Shown here in pieces: positions 46,619 to 53,591 of a stretch of 64,000 nucleotides of DNA. Both the position numbers and the translations under genes were made by a program. Origin of the DNA: Bacteroidia bacterium (GTDB lineage: Bacteria > Bacteroidota > Bacteroidia > UBA4408); NCBI GenBank assembly GCA_020845635.1, contig JADLFI010000015.1, forward strand, positions 1 to 64,000, written 5' to 3'. Numbering within the stretch: the first letter of the stretch is position 1; every line of letters begins with the position of its first letter. Under the pieces are notes generated by a model. That model saw only the letters and a list, made by a program, of their open reading frames with translations. It ran no database searches and had not been told where the DNA came from.

Positions 46619-46711
46619 TTATTTCTTCTTCTTATGTCTGTTTTTTCTTAAACGCTTTTTGCGTTTATGAGTAGCAATTTTATGTCTTTTTCTTTTCTTT
46701 CCGCTTGGCAT
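46619..46711 (-). CDS. 30-residue basic AURKAIP1/COX24-domain protein
   Basis: A 93-bp gene encodes MPSGKKRKRHKIATHKRKK plus a further 11 residues, almost all Lys, Arg and His, and ends in TAA at 46619-46621. The sequence matches the small AURKAIP1/COX24-domain proteins found throughout Bacteroidota, related to the mitochondrial ribosomal protein mS38. It is therefore likely to be ribosome-associated, though this is inferred. It lies 12 bp after the TPR gene and about 146 bp before RNase G, consistent with an RNA and translation theme. Small size and extreme composition make it easy to miss. Confidence 0.85.
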   Translation of the reverse strand: MPSGKKRKRHKIATHKRKKRLRKNRHKKKK

Positions 46712-46723
46712 GGTTCTAAAATT

Positions 46724-47533
46724 TTATTGTTTTTCTAATTCGTTTATAAATTTCTCAACCTGTTGGTTAAGGGTATAATCATTACTTTTTTTCATATAAA
46801 GCCTTAATACTTCAATTGCCTCTTTCTTTCTTCCCATATCAGCATATATCTGCCCTAGATAAATATAAGCCTGTATATATTCAGGGTTTATTTTTAAAAT
46901 CTTCTCAAAGCGCTCCAATGCTTTTTCGTATTGCCCACTTTGAATAGCAAATACTCCCAACTGAACTTGTGCCTCTAAAAAAGTTGAATCTTTTTTAACA
47001 ACATTTTTTAATATGGTAACCCCTTCCATAGCTTTACTTCCTTCCTCAACATAGCAAGTTCCTAACATAGTTTCGGCTTCTAAGTCAGAGGCATCAAGTT
47101 TTAGAGCATTGCTAAAACACCATTGAGCTTTCCCAAATATAGTTGGCAATAATTCGGGTTTTTCAAAATGTGTAGCTCTGTAGTATAGCATACCGGCATC
47201 TTTCCAGGCTTGCGCAGAAGCAACAAATTCAGCTTTCTTTTCTAAAAAGCTAGCTGCTGCTCCCATACTTTTAGTAGCTACAATTCGGGCAATAGAGTCG
47301 TAGGTTTCAGCCTTGTTTTCGAACTGTTTAAAGGTTTCTATCCTTGCTTTTTGCTCTTGGTCTAAGGCTTTTACAATACTATCGCTGTAACGGTTTAAGT
47401 CAATAATCTGAACTTCTACTTTGGGGCTTTCTTTTTTTGAAGGCTTTCCCTTTTTATTTGTAAAAAATAAAAGAACTGTTAATACTATTAATCCAAAAAC
47501 AACTAATATTTGAATAGTTTTTGGTTGTTTCAT
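46724..47533 (-). CDS. Membrane-anchored TPR protein
   Basis: A single N-terminal membrane helix (7-25, IQILVVFGLIVLTVLLFF) is followed by a basic patch and a periplasm-facing domain. At least three TPR units run at about 150-265, such as YIQAYIYLGQIYADMGRKKEAIEVL. No enzyme motif is present. TPR domains act as docking surfaces. The gene overlaps the HU stop codon by one base and is followed by the COX24-like gene, so the set is probably one transcript. The function is unknown. Confidence 0.83.
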   Translation of the reverse strand: MKQPKTIQILVVFGLIVLTVLLFFTNKKGKPSKKESPKVEVQIIDLNRYSDSIVKALDQEQKARIETFKQFENKAETYDSIARIVATKSMGAAASFLEKKAEFVASAQAWKDAGMLYYRATHFEKPELLPTIFGKAQWCFSNALKLDASDLEAETMLGTCYVEEGSKAMEGVTILKNVVKKDSTFLEAQVQLGVFAIQSGQYEKALERFEKILKINPEYIQAYIYLGQIYADMGRKKEAIEVLRLYMKKSNDYTLNQQVEKFINELEKQ

Positions 47534-47820
47534 TATTTTACCGGAACATTCTTAACTCGCTCAACAAAAGATTTAGCCGGTTTAAAAGCCGGAATATTAT
47601 GAGCCGGAATAACTACAGTTGTATTCTTTGAAATATTTCTTCCTAACTTTTCTGCTCTGCGCTTAACAATAAAGCTGCCAAACCCTCTTAAATAAACATT
47701 TTCTCCATTTGAAACCGATTGCTTTAGGCTTTTCATGAAAGACTCAACTACTGTTTGTACTTCTAGTTTCTCGATTCCTGTTTTTGCTGCAATTTCATTA
47801 ACAATGTCTGCTTTAGTCAT
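47533..47820 (-). CDS. HU/IHF-family DNA-binding protein
   Basis: The 95-residue nucleoid protein bends and compacts DNA. The N-terminal helices (MTKADIVNEIAAKTGIEKLEVQ) and the beta-arm region (VYLRGFGSFIVKRRAEKLGRN, then VIPAHNIPAFKPAKSF) are diagnostic, including the arm-tip IPA-type motif. It could be HU or IHF-like; the RGFGSF form is common to both. It has a well-formed promoter at 47877-47907 and heads the HU-TPR-COX24-rng group. Confidence 0.95.
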   Translation of the reverse strand: MTKADIVNEIAAKTGIEKLEVQTVVESFMKSLKQSVSNGENVYLRGFGSFIVKRRAEKLGRNISKNTTVVIPAHNIPAFKPAKSFVERVKNVPVK

Positions 47821-47876
47821 AATTTTTGTAAGTTATTGTTTTTTATACACTTATATTTTATTTCAGTTTTGGGCTG

Positions 47877-47907
47877 CAAATATAGTCTAAATTATATTAC
47901 CCACAAA
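47877..47907 (-). promoter_or_regulatory. Full promoter of HU gene (TTTG-N19-TATATTTG)
   Basis: On the minus strand a -33 TTTG (47904-47907), a 19-bp spacer and the -7 box TATATTTG (47877-47884) match the Bacteroidota consensus fully. This is the best promoter in the window. Confidence 0.75.
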
Positions 47908-47999
47908 TCACATTCTTATTTAACTTTAAATTAACAGCCTATTTTTGTTGCTTAAAAATAAGAATGTACTTTTTATTTTTAAAATAAATAAAATAATAT

Positions 48000-48007
48000 T
48001 AACTTTG
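48000..48007 (+). promoter_or_regulatory. Promoter -7 element of tRNA-Leu
   Basis: TAACTTTG matches TAnnTTTG and lies 37 bp before the mature tRNA. Confidence 0.5.
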
Positions 48008-48044
48008 CAAACTTTTAGTGAAAACCCTAAGAAGGTAATCAATT

Positions 48045-48126
48045 GCGGATGTGGCGTAATTGGCAGCCGCGCCAGACTTAGGATCTGGTGCCGAGAGGCG
48101 TGGGGGTTCGAGTCCCTTCATCCGCA
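48045..48126 (+). tRNA. tRNA-Leu (anticodon UAG)
   Basis: The acceptor stem GCGGATG/CATCCGC is perfect. The anticodon arm CCAGA-CTTAGGA-TCTGG gives anticodon TAG. A long class II variable arm (TGCCGAGAGGCG) and a T-arm GGGGGTTCGAGTCCCTT follow. The discriminator base is A, and CCA is not encoded. Confidence 0.95.
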
Positions 48127-48131
48127 CAAAC

Positions 48132-48168
48132 AAAAAACCTCTGTTCAAAAAGTACAGAGGTTTTTTTG
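48132..48168 (+). terminator. Intrinsic terminator after tRNA-Leu
   Basis: The stem AAAAAACCTCTGT/ACAGAGGTTTTTT (13 bp) has a 9-nt loop and is followed by T. It lies 5 bp past the tRNA. Confidence 0.85.
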
Positions 48169-48243
48169 TTTTCCATTTTTACCATCGCTATTTATCAATT
48201 TGTTTATTAGGTTTGTTGTTTAGATGCAAAAAATCACAAGGGA

Positions 48244-49767
48244 TTGAAAAATAATAATATCATTATCGGGATAGGTAACAAACAAGTTGAATCTATTGCT
48301 ACTGAATTGTTAAATAAACTAGAAAGTAACAATATATATGCTGAGATAGCTTATCAAAAAGGCCCTCGCAACATACATAACAACTTGTTGGCTAAATTAG
48401 GTAAGAAGGATATAAATTACATAGTGGCCTATAAAAATGAATTACCCGATAACCTGCCTGAAGATATTAATATTATTGCTGTTTGTGAGCGGCATGACCC
48501 ATCATGGAGTATGGTAATGACACCAGGCAAATATGAGAAAAATCAACCCTTAGCCATAAAAAAAAACACAAAAGTTGGAGTGTTATTACAATTGGTAAGC
48601 CAACAAGTTGCTGCATTACGTCCTGATATTAAAATAGAGCAACTTGACAATAATATGGATGAGACCTTAAAAAAATTGGAGGATAATAGAATTGATGGTG
48701 CAATTTTGCCAAGCCTTTGGCTTAATACTGAAATAGAAAATAAGTTCAATATCGAAAAATTTTCTCCACGTTTTCTTATTCCTGCCCCCGAGTATGCTTT
48801 TGTAGTAATATTAGGAAGAAAAGATGATACTTCAAATAATGTCTTTATAAATGAAATAAATCATCTTAAAACAACCCAAAGGTATACTCTGGAAAGTGAA
48901 TTAAAAGAACTTTCTATGGCAGAAAACTACTTATTAGGTGCCTATAGCGAACATAGTGTTGATGATGAAGAAAATGAAATTTTAAGTGTTTGGACGTGCT
49001 GCTCTAAACAAGAAAATCAATTGCCCGCATTTTTGTATGAGGAGAATGTGGAGGTCGAAAAATCAGCAGAATCAATCCTTTATAAATATAAAAATGTAAA
49101 TCCTTGCTCGGTATATATTAGTAAAAATATTTATAACAAAGGATTACTAAAAAACAGTTTGGAGGCTAACGGGTTTAAAATTGAGGGTATAGGCCTGAAT
49201 GAACAAGAAATGATTCCTATAAAACAATTACCCGAAACCGAATGGGTATTTTTCAGTAATAAATTATCGGTTGATTTTTTCTTTAAACAAACCCAACTAA
49301 AACATCAACAAAGAATAGGGGTTATCAGCAAATCGGTAGCCGATGCGGTGCGTAAATACAACGTAAGAGCCGAGTTTATTGGACAATCAGAAGACACCAA
49401 AATAACAGGGAGGCAATTTGCCGCTAAGGTGGGGAAAGCTTCTGTTCTTTTTCCTAAAGCAAAAGAGTTAATGGGAAGTATTCAGAAGCAATTTACCGTA
49501 CGCGACAAACTGTTTGAACTGAATGTTTATCAAACCATTGAAAATACCGTTAAATTAAAGGATTATGATGTATTAATATTTACCAACCCTGCGGCTGTTA
49601 GAACATTCTTTAAGAGCAATCAAATACAATCTACTCAAAAGGCTATTGCCCTTGGAGGGGCCACCAAGGCCGAACTGCAAAAGTATGGAGTAAAAAGAGC
49701 AGTGCTGTGTAACGGTTATGATGATATGGCTATTTTACAATGCATATATCACCTAAGTACTCCGTAA
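48244..49767 (+). CDS. Uroporphyrinogen-III synthase fused to a degenerate HemC-like domain
   Basis: Residues 1-260 align in order with hydroxymethylbilane synthase (IVAYKNELP in place of HSMKDVP, then VCERHDPSW). Its catalytic features are gone. The cofactor-binding Cys (GGCQVPIG in HemC) is replaced by ENYLLGAYSE. The paired Arg of SSLRR became LLQLV, and RGNVGTR became DNNMDET. Residues 285-507 form a HemD domain (WVFFSNKLSVDFFF, VLIFTNPAAVRTFF, ALGGATKAELQKYG), which closes uroporphyrinogen III in haem synthesis. Only TTG at 48244 is available as a start. No ATG occurs in frame between the stop at 48208 and that point. A functional HemC is presumably elsewhere. Confidence 0.8.
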   Translation: MKNNNIIIGIGNKQVESIATELLNKLESNNIYAEIAYQKGPRNIHNNLLAKLGKKDINYIVAYKNELPDNLPEDINIIAVCERHDPSWSMVMTPGKYEKNQPLAIKKNTKVGVLLQLVSQQVAALRPDIKIEQLDNNMDETLKKLEDNRIDGAILPSLWLNTEIENKFNIEKFSPRFLIPAPEYAFVVILGRKDDTSNNVFINEINHLKTTQRYTLESELKELSMAENYLLGAYSEHSVDDEENEILSVWTCCSKQENQLPAFLYEENVEVEKSAESILYKYKNVNPCSVYISKNIYNKGLLKNSLEANGFKIEGIGLNEQEMIPIKQLPETEWVFFSNKLSVDFFFKQTQLKHQQRIGVISKSVADAVRKYNVRAEFIGQSEDTKITGRQFAAKVGKASVLFPKAKELMGSIQKQFTVRDKLFELNVYQTIENTVKLKDYDVLIFTNPAAVRTFFKSNQIQSTQKAIALGGATKAELQKYGVKRAVLCNGYDDMAILQCIYHLSTP

Positions 49768-49775
49768 CTTATTTA

Positions 49776-50543
49776 TTATAAATCTTTCTTTTTAAACTTA
49801 CGTAAAGAAATAAGGTAAGGAATAACTATCCAAAGAAGCAATAAACCAAAAGAAATAATTAATCCCTGAGTAGTTCCAAAAAAATCTTTAAATATAGCAC
49901 CTGTATAGCCTAACATGGCCGAAACATCAAGGTTTAAAAGAATAAGTATTCGCGCCAAATCAATAGGACTCAGAGAGGTAATAACCACCATCATTTTTTC
50001 TATAGGGTACTCGCTTAACTGATAAAGCAAAAATAAAATAAGACCATCAAATAATAAAGCAAAATACAGCCATAATATAATGGATACACCTATCCCTTTG
50101 GCTTTATCTTTACTTAGAATAGAACTTAAAAATGCTAAAGCCACAAAAATTAGAGTAGTTAGGATCCCCGCTGCTATAAATAATAACGCATTGTTAAATT
50201 CAGCATAAATAAGCAAAGGTATGCCTGCGCCTAATATAAAAGACAATGACAAACTAAGGCCTAATCCAATAAACAAGCTATTCCAAATAACTTTTCGCTT
50301 AATGGGTAAACTAACTAATAGTTCAACAAACTCACTACTATTATAAATATATATGGTGGTAAACAGAATAGATACCAAAGGAACGGTAAGTAAAATAATA
50401 TTAAGCAAAGTAAGTAAACCTTTAGACTCATTATCTTCCAGGCTAAATGCGCTCCATGATAACATAGCTAAAAGAATAGTATAGAAAATAACTATTTTAT
50501 TCTTAAAAATATCGAGCATTACATATTTAAAAATTCTACCCAT
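49776..50543 (-). CDS. nosY: NosY-type ABC transporter permease
   Basis: The 255-residue inner-membrane protein has about six hydrophobic helices: 15-32, 37-65, 95-120, 125-150, 160-185 and 225-248. The motif ELLVSLPIKRKVIW after helix 2 is the usual ABC-2 coupling segment. With NosF it forms the transporter that, together with NosD, is needed for assembly of the NosZ copper site. It is the last gene of the nos cluster and overlaps nosF by 8 bp. It ends 8 bp from the convergent hemD-like gene. Confidence 0.9.
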   Translation of the reverse strand: MGRIFKYVMLDIFKNKIVIFYTILLAMLSWSAFSLEDNESKGLLTLLNIILLTVPLVSILFTTIYIYNSSEFVELLVSLPIKRKVIWNSLFIGLGLSLSLSFILGAGIPLLIYAEFNNALLFIAAGILTTLIFVALAFLSSILSKDKAKGIGVSIILWLYFALLFDGLILFLLYQLSEYPIEKMMVVITSLSPIDLARILILLNLDVSAMLGYTGAIFKDFFGTTQGLIISFGLLLLWIVIPYLISLRKFKKKDL

Positions 50544-51249
50544 TGCGCGACTGTTTTAAAAAGTGAAGAATTGCTTTTGAAGCCTTAGTTGTATTAGTTT
50601 CAGCATTGAGTTGTGATACTCCTTTGTGAAATAAAATATTTCCATCTTGCATAAAAATTATTTGACTCACCATATCGTCCAACTCACTTAAGAGATGAGA
50701 AGTTATAATAATCAATTTCCCCTTCTCCTTTTCACGAATAATCTTTTCTTTCAATAACTCGGAGGCTAACGGGTCAAGCCCTGCTGTTGGCTCATCTAAA
50801 ATCAATACATCCGGATTAAACAAAAAAGCCAATACGGCACTTACTTTTTGTGTTGTCCCTCCACTTAGTGTACCCATGTATTTATGCAACATCTTCTGAA
50901 TTTCAAAATAATCATACAAATCATTATCTAAGGCCGCATCTGAATTACGGATATTTTTTACCATATTAATAATTTGTCCTATCGTCATATTTTGTGGATA
51001 GCGCCCTATTTGGGGCATATAACCTATATGCTTACGGTATTCTATATTATTAAAAATAGATTGTTGCTTTACAATAATATCGCCTTGATCCGGCAAAACC
51101 ATACCTAGTATACTTTTTATAAGTGTTGTTTTACCGCAACCATTAGGACCTATGAGGGCTATACACTGTCCAAGTTCTAAATGCAAATCAATATTTTTTA
51201 GTACAGATAATTTCCCAAAACTTTTAGATATATTTTTTATTTCAATCAT
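50536..51249 (-). CDS. nosF: NosF copper-ABC ATPase
   Basis: The 237-residue ABC ATPase has Walker A GPNGCGKTT at residues 34-42, the Q-loop in YMPQIGRYP, signature LSGGTTQK near 122-129, and Walker B LILDEPTAGLDPLAS. It powers the NosDFY complex that matures nitrous oxide reductase. It overlaps nosD by 4 bp and nosY by 8 bp, indicating translational coupling. Confidence 0.92.
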   Translation of the reverse strand: MIEIKNISKSFGKLSVLKNIDLHLELGQCIALIGPNGCGKTTLIKSILGMVLPDQGDIIVKQQSIFNNIEYRKHIGYMPQIGRYPQNMTIGQIINMVKNIRNSDAALDNDLYDYFEIQKMLHKYMGTLSGGTTQKVSAVLAFLFNPDVLILDEPTAGLDPLASELLKEKIIREKEKGKLIIITSHLLSELDDMVSQIIFMQDGNILFHKGVSQLNAETNTTKASKAILHFLKQSRNG

Positions 51250-52481
51250 AAAGGTATTGCGTTCATCAAAGGTTTATTGTCAACAAAATTATCAGGGGTA
51301 ATACTTGGTAATATTTTTTCTGATTTATCAAGTAATGTTATCATAAAGCTGCGATATAAAAGCATTGCTGGCGGGTTTCCCTCAACAATTACCGCAAATA
51401 TACTAAGAGGATGATAAGGAACATCTCCAATTTTATCTTTATTCAAATCATAACCTTCATATTTATCCCAGTAGTTTTCACTAAAACTATTAAGGGTTAA
51501 GCTCCCGTTGGTGCTAATGTCAAAGGTGTTACCTAAGAAATTATTGCTACTGATATAATTATCCATACAATTTGCCTGCATCTTTAGCCCCCAACCGTTA
51601 TTTTTAAAGATATTTCTTTTAACTTCCATTCGGTTCGAGCCATCCATAAAAACAGCCGCTGTATTGTTGTACATTGTGTTTCCTTCCAAATGGCAATCTG
51701 AAATTTCTTTTAATAACAGACCATAAGCAGCATCACCCCAATTATCAGAAAATGTATTATTCATCATCACTACTTTTTTGGTAAACATTACTGATACTCC
51801 GGCACCATTATTCCTAAATATATTGGTAAAATAGGCATCGTTATTGGAAAACATAAAATGCAAGCCATAACGTAAATTATATTCTGAGATATTTCGCCAA
51901 ATTACCGAATTGGTAACAAATTCAAAATAAATACCATCTCTGTTTCTCTCCACTTTGTTTCCAATGATTTGTAAACTATCACTTTTCCAGCAATGTATGC
52001 CATTTCCGCTTTCTTGTTCTTTTTGCCCTTTAGCAATAATACGATTGTTTTTTACAAGCGTATTTTTACACTTTTGAAGATAAATCCCAAAAAAATTATT
52101 GAGCAGATAATTGCTCTCAATGATAATTTTATTCCCGTTTATTATTTTTATAGCAGCGGGGTCTTCTAGAATTGCAAAACTAGAATTCTGTAATTTAAAC
52201 CCTTTTATAAGTACTGAGTCTGAATTTACAGTGATAATCTGATATTTATTTCCACCATCTAACACAGGCATTTTTTCGCCTATTAAACTAAGCGGTTTAT
52301 CAATAATAATTTTTTGATTTTTGTAAAGTCCGGGTTGTACCAGTATGGTATCATATCTTGATGCCTGTTCAATGGCTTTATCAATAGAATTAAATTGTGC
52401 CTTTGAACCTACGGTAACAACTTTAGCAGTGGCAGAAAATGCAAAAACACTGATAAATATTATCAGAACAATATTTTTCAT
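51246..52481 (-). CDS. nosD: NosD periplasmic copper-site maturation protein
   Basis: The 411-residue protein has a signal peptide (1-19, ending SATA) and a right-handed beta-helix of CASH/NosD repeats (about 25-330), rich in Asn and with rungs such as NSVIWRNISEYNLRYGLH. An end segment GSLTLNSFSENYWDKYEGYDLNKDKIGDVPYHP is typical of NosD. NosD works with NosFY to build the CuZ cluster of NosZ in the periplasm. It starts 19 bp after the NosL-fusion gene and overlaps nosF. Confidence 0.93.
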   Translation of the reverse strand: MKNIVLIIFISVFAFSATAKVVTVGSKAQFNSIDKAIEQASRYDTILVQPGLYKNQKIIIDKPLSLIGEKMPVLDGGNKYQIITVNSDSVLIKGFKLQNSSFAILEDPAAIKIINGNKIIIESNYLLNNFFGIYLQKCKNTLVKNNRIIAKGQKEQESGNGIHCWKSDSLQIIGNKVERNRDGIYFEFVTNSVIWRNISEYNLRYGLHFMFSNNDAYFTNIFRNNGAGVSVMFTKKVVMMNNTFSDNWGDAAYGLLLKEISDCHLEGNTMYNNTAAVFMDGSNRMEVKRNIFKNNGWGLKMQANCMDNYISSNNFLGNTFDISTNGSLTLNSFSENYWDKYEGYDLNKDKIGDVPYHPLSIFAVIVEGNPPAMLLYRSFMITLLDKSEKILPSITPDNFVDNKPLMNAIPL

Positions 52482-52500
52482 AAAGAGGTAAACAATTTAC

Positions 52501-53511
52501 TTAGTTCAACTTATCCCACTGAACTACGCTAGCACTAATTTTGCTGGCGTAATCATTGGCCAATTGTTCGTTCTCAAATGCCGCCCAATTACCACCCATT
52601 GGGCTTCTTAAGTCTTCGTTTTGTACATAAAATGCTAAAGTGGCATCTATAAGTGAATTTTCGGCCAGATAATTATGAACGTAAAATGAGCTAATTTCGG
52701 TACTGCTTTTTTCGTTTGTATAATCAAGCATACATTTTAAATCATCAAACTTGTAAACCCTTCCCTTTTTAGTGATTAATTCAGCTCCAAAATGACCATC
52801 AGAGATGGCCATGGAGCAAAAATCGCACTTGTCAGAATTTAATTTAATGGGCGAAGGGCCACTACTACTGCAGGCACTAAATCCGAGCATACCAACGGCT
52901 ACAAGCATTGTTGCAGCAGTTTTCTTTTTCATATACTTATCTAAAAAACCTGATTCGGTAATTACGGCAACAAACATTAATAAGCCACCTACTACAAACA
53001 ACCATCCTCCAATATCAGGAACAGAGAATGCTCCAAAATTAAGTAATTGTTTAAATCCTATTAGAGGGGGTTGATAAGCCATTCCGGGAACTATAATGGC
53101 AGCATTAGGGTCAAGATTATGGCCATAATTATATTCCCATCTCCAGAAATCAACCATAGCAATTACTCCAAATGCTACAAAGGCCCAAAAAGCTATATAT
53201 AAGAATTTCTTTTTGCCCGAAAGTCCTGCTAATAAAATTATCAGAAAATAGCCTATAATTATGTATTTTAAGATAGAAAATTCAATAAAGTTTTCGGCAT
53301 GTAACGTTTGCATACCGATATAGTGATTCAAACCGTTAATAATATCTACATCACCTGCCAGCTTATCTGCATGAATTTTAAGTGCTAATCCTTCAGGGTA
53401 TTGAGGTGCATCTAATTCAATACGCCATATTGGAACAAATATGGAAGTCAATACGGCTATGGCGGCTACTATATATAGAATCTTTGATTGTTTTGAAATT
53501 GTGGGAGACAT
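52501..53511 (-). CDS. Fusion of a nos-cluster membrane protein to NosL
   Basis: Residues 1-190 form a polytopic membrane domain with about four helices (12-30, 80-97, 103-121, 165-185). It resembles the unnamed membrane protein of clade II nos clusters. At 194 comes a typical lipoprotein signal (MKKKTAATMLVAVGMLGFSAC, lipobox Cys214). The NosL domain follows, with the Cu(I)-binding CDFCSM (229-234), KGRVYKFDDLKCML and SPMGGNWAAF. NosL delivers copper to apo-NosZ. Normally these are two genes. Here there is one frame with no stop, although the Met at 52930-52932 could start NosL internally. An intrinsic terminator (53535-53567) precedes the gene. Confidence 0.88.
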   Translation of the reverse strand: MSPTISKQSKILYIVAAIAVLTSIFVPIWRIELDAPQYPEGLALKIHADKLAGDVDIINGLNHYIGMQTLHAENFIEFSILKYIIIGYFLIILLAGLSGKKKFLYIAFWAFVAFGVIAMVDFWRWEYNYGHNLDPNAAIIVPGMAYQPPLIGFKQLLNFGAFSVPDIGGWLFVVGGLLMFVAVITESGFLDKYMKKKTAATMLVAVGMLGFSACSSSGPSPIKLNSDKCDFCSMAISDGHFGAELITKKGRVYKFDDLKCMLDYTNEKSSTEISSFYVHNYLAENSLIDATLAFYVQNEDLRSPMGGNWAAFENEQLANDYASKISASVVQWDKLN

Positions 53512-53534
53512 TTTTTATAAATTATTGCAAAAAA

Positions 53535-53567
53535 AAGGAGCAGTTGGTTTTATTTAAACTGCTCCTT
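53535..53567 (-). terminator. Intrinsic terminator between nosZ and the NosL-fusion gene
   Basis: The 11-bp perfect stem AAGGAGCAGTT/AACTGCTCCTT has an 11-nt loop. On the minus strand it is followed by a run of T (complement of the A run at 53529-53536). It lies 25 bp after the nosZ stop and inside the cluster. Confidence 0.85.
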
Positions 53568-53591
53568 ATTTTTTACGGGTTACTATTCATA

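Noticed and set aside
47945-48254. Forward frames across the tRNA region
   Set aside because: They read through the tRNA-Leu gene and its terminator, so they are not genes.
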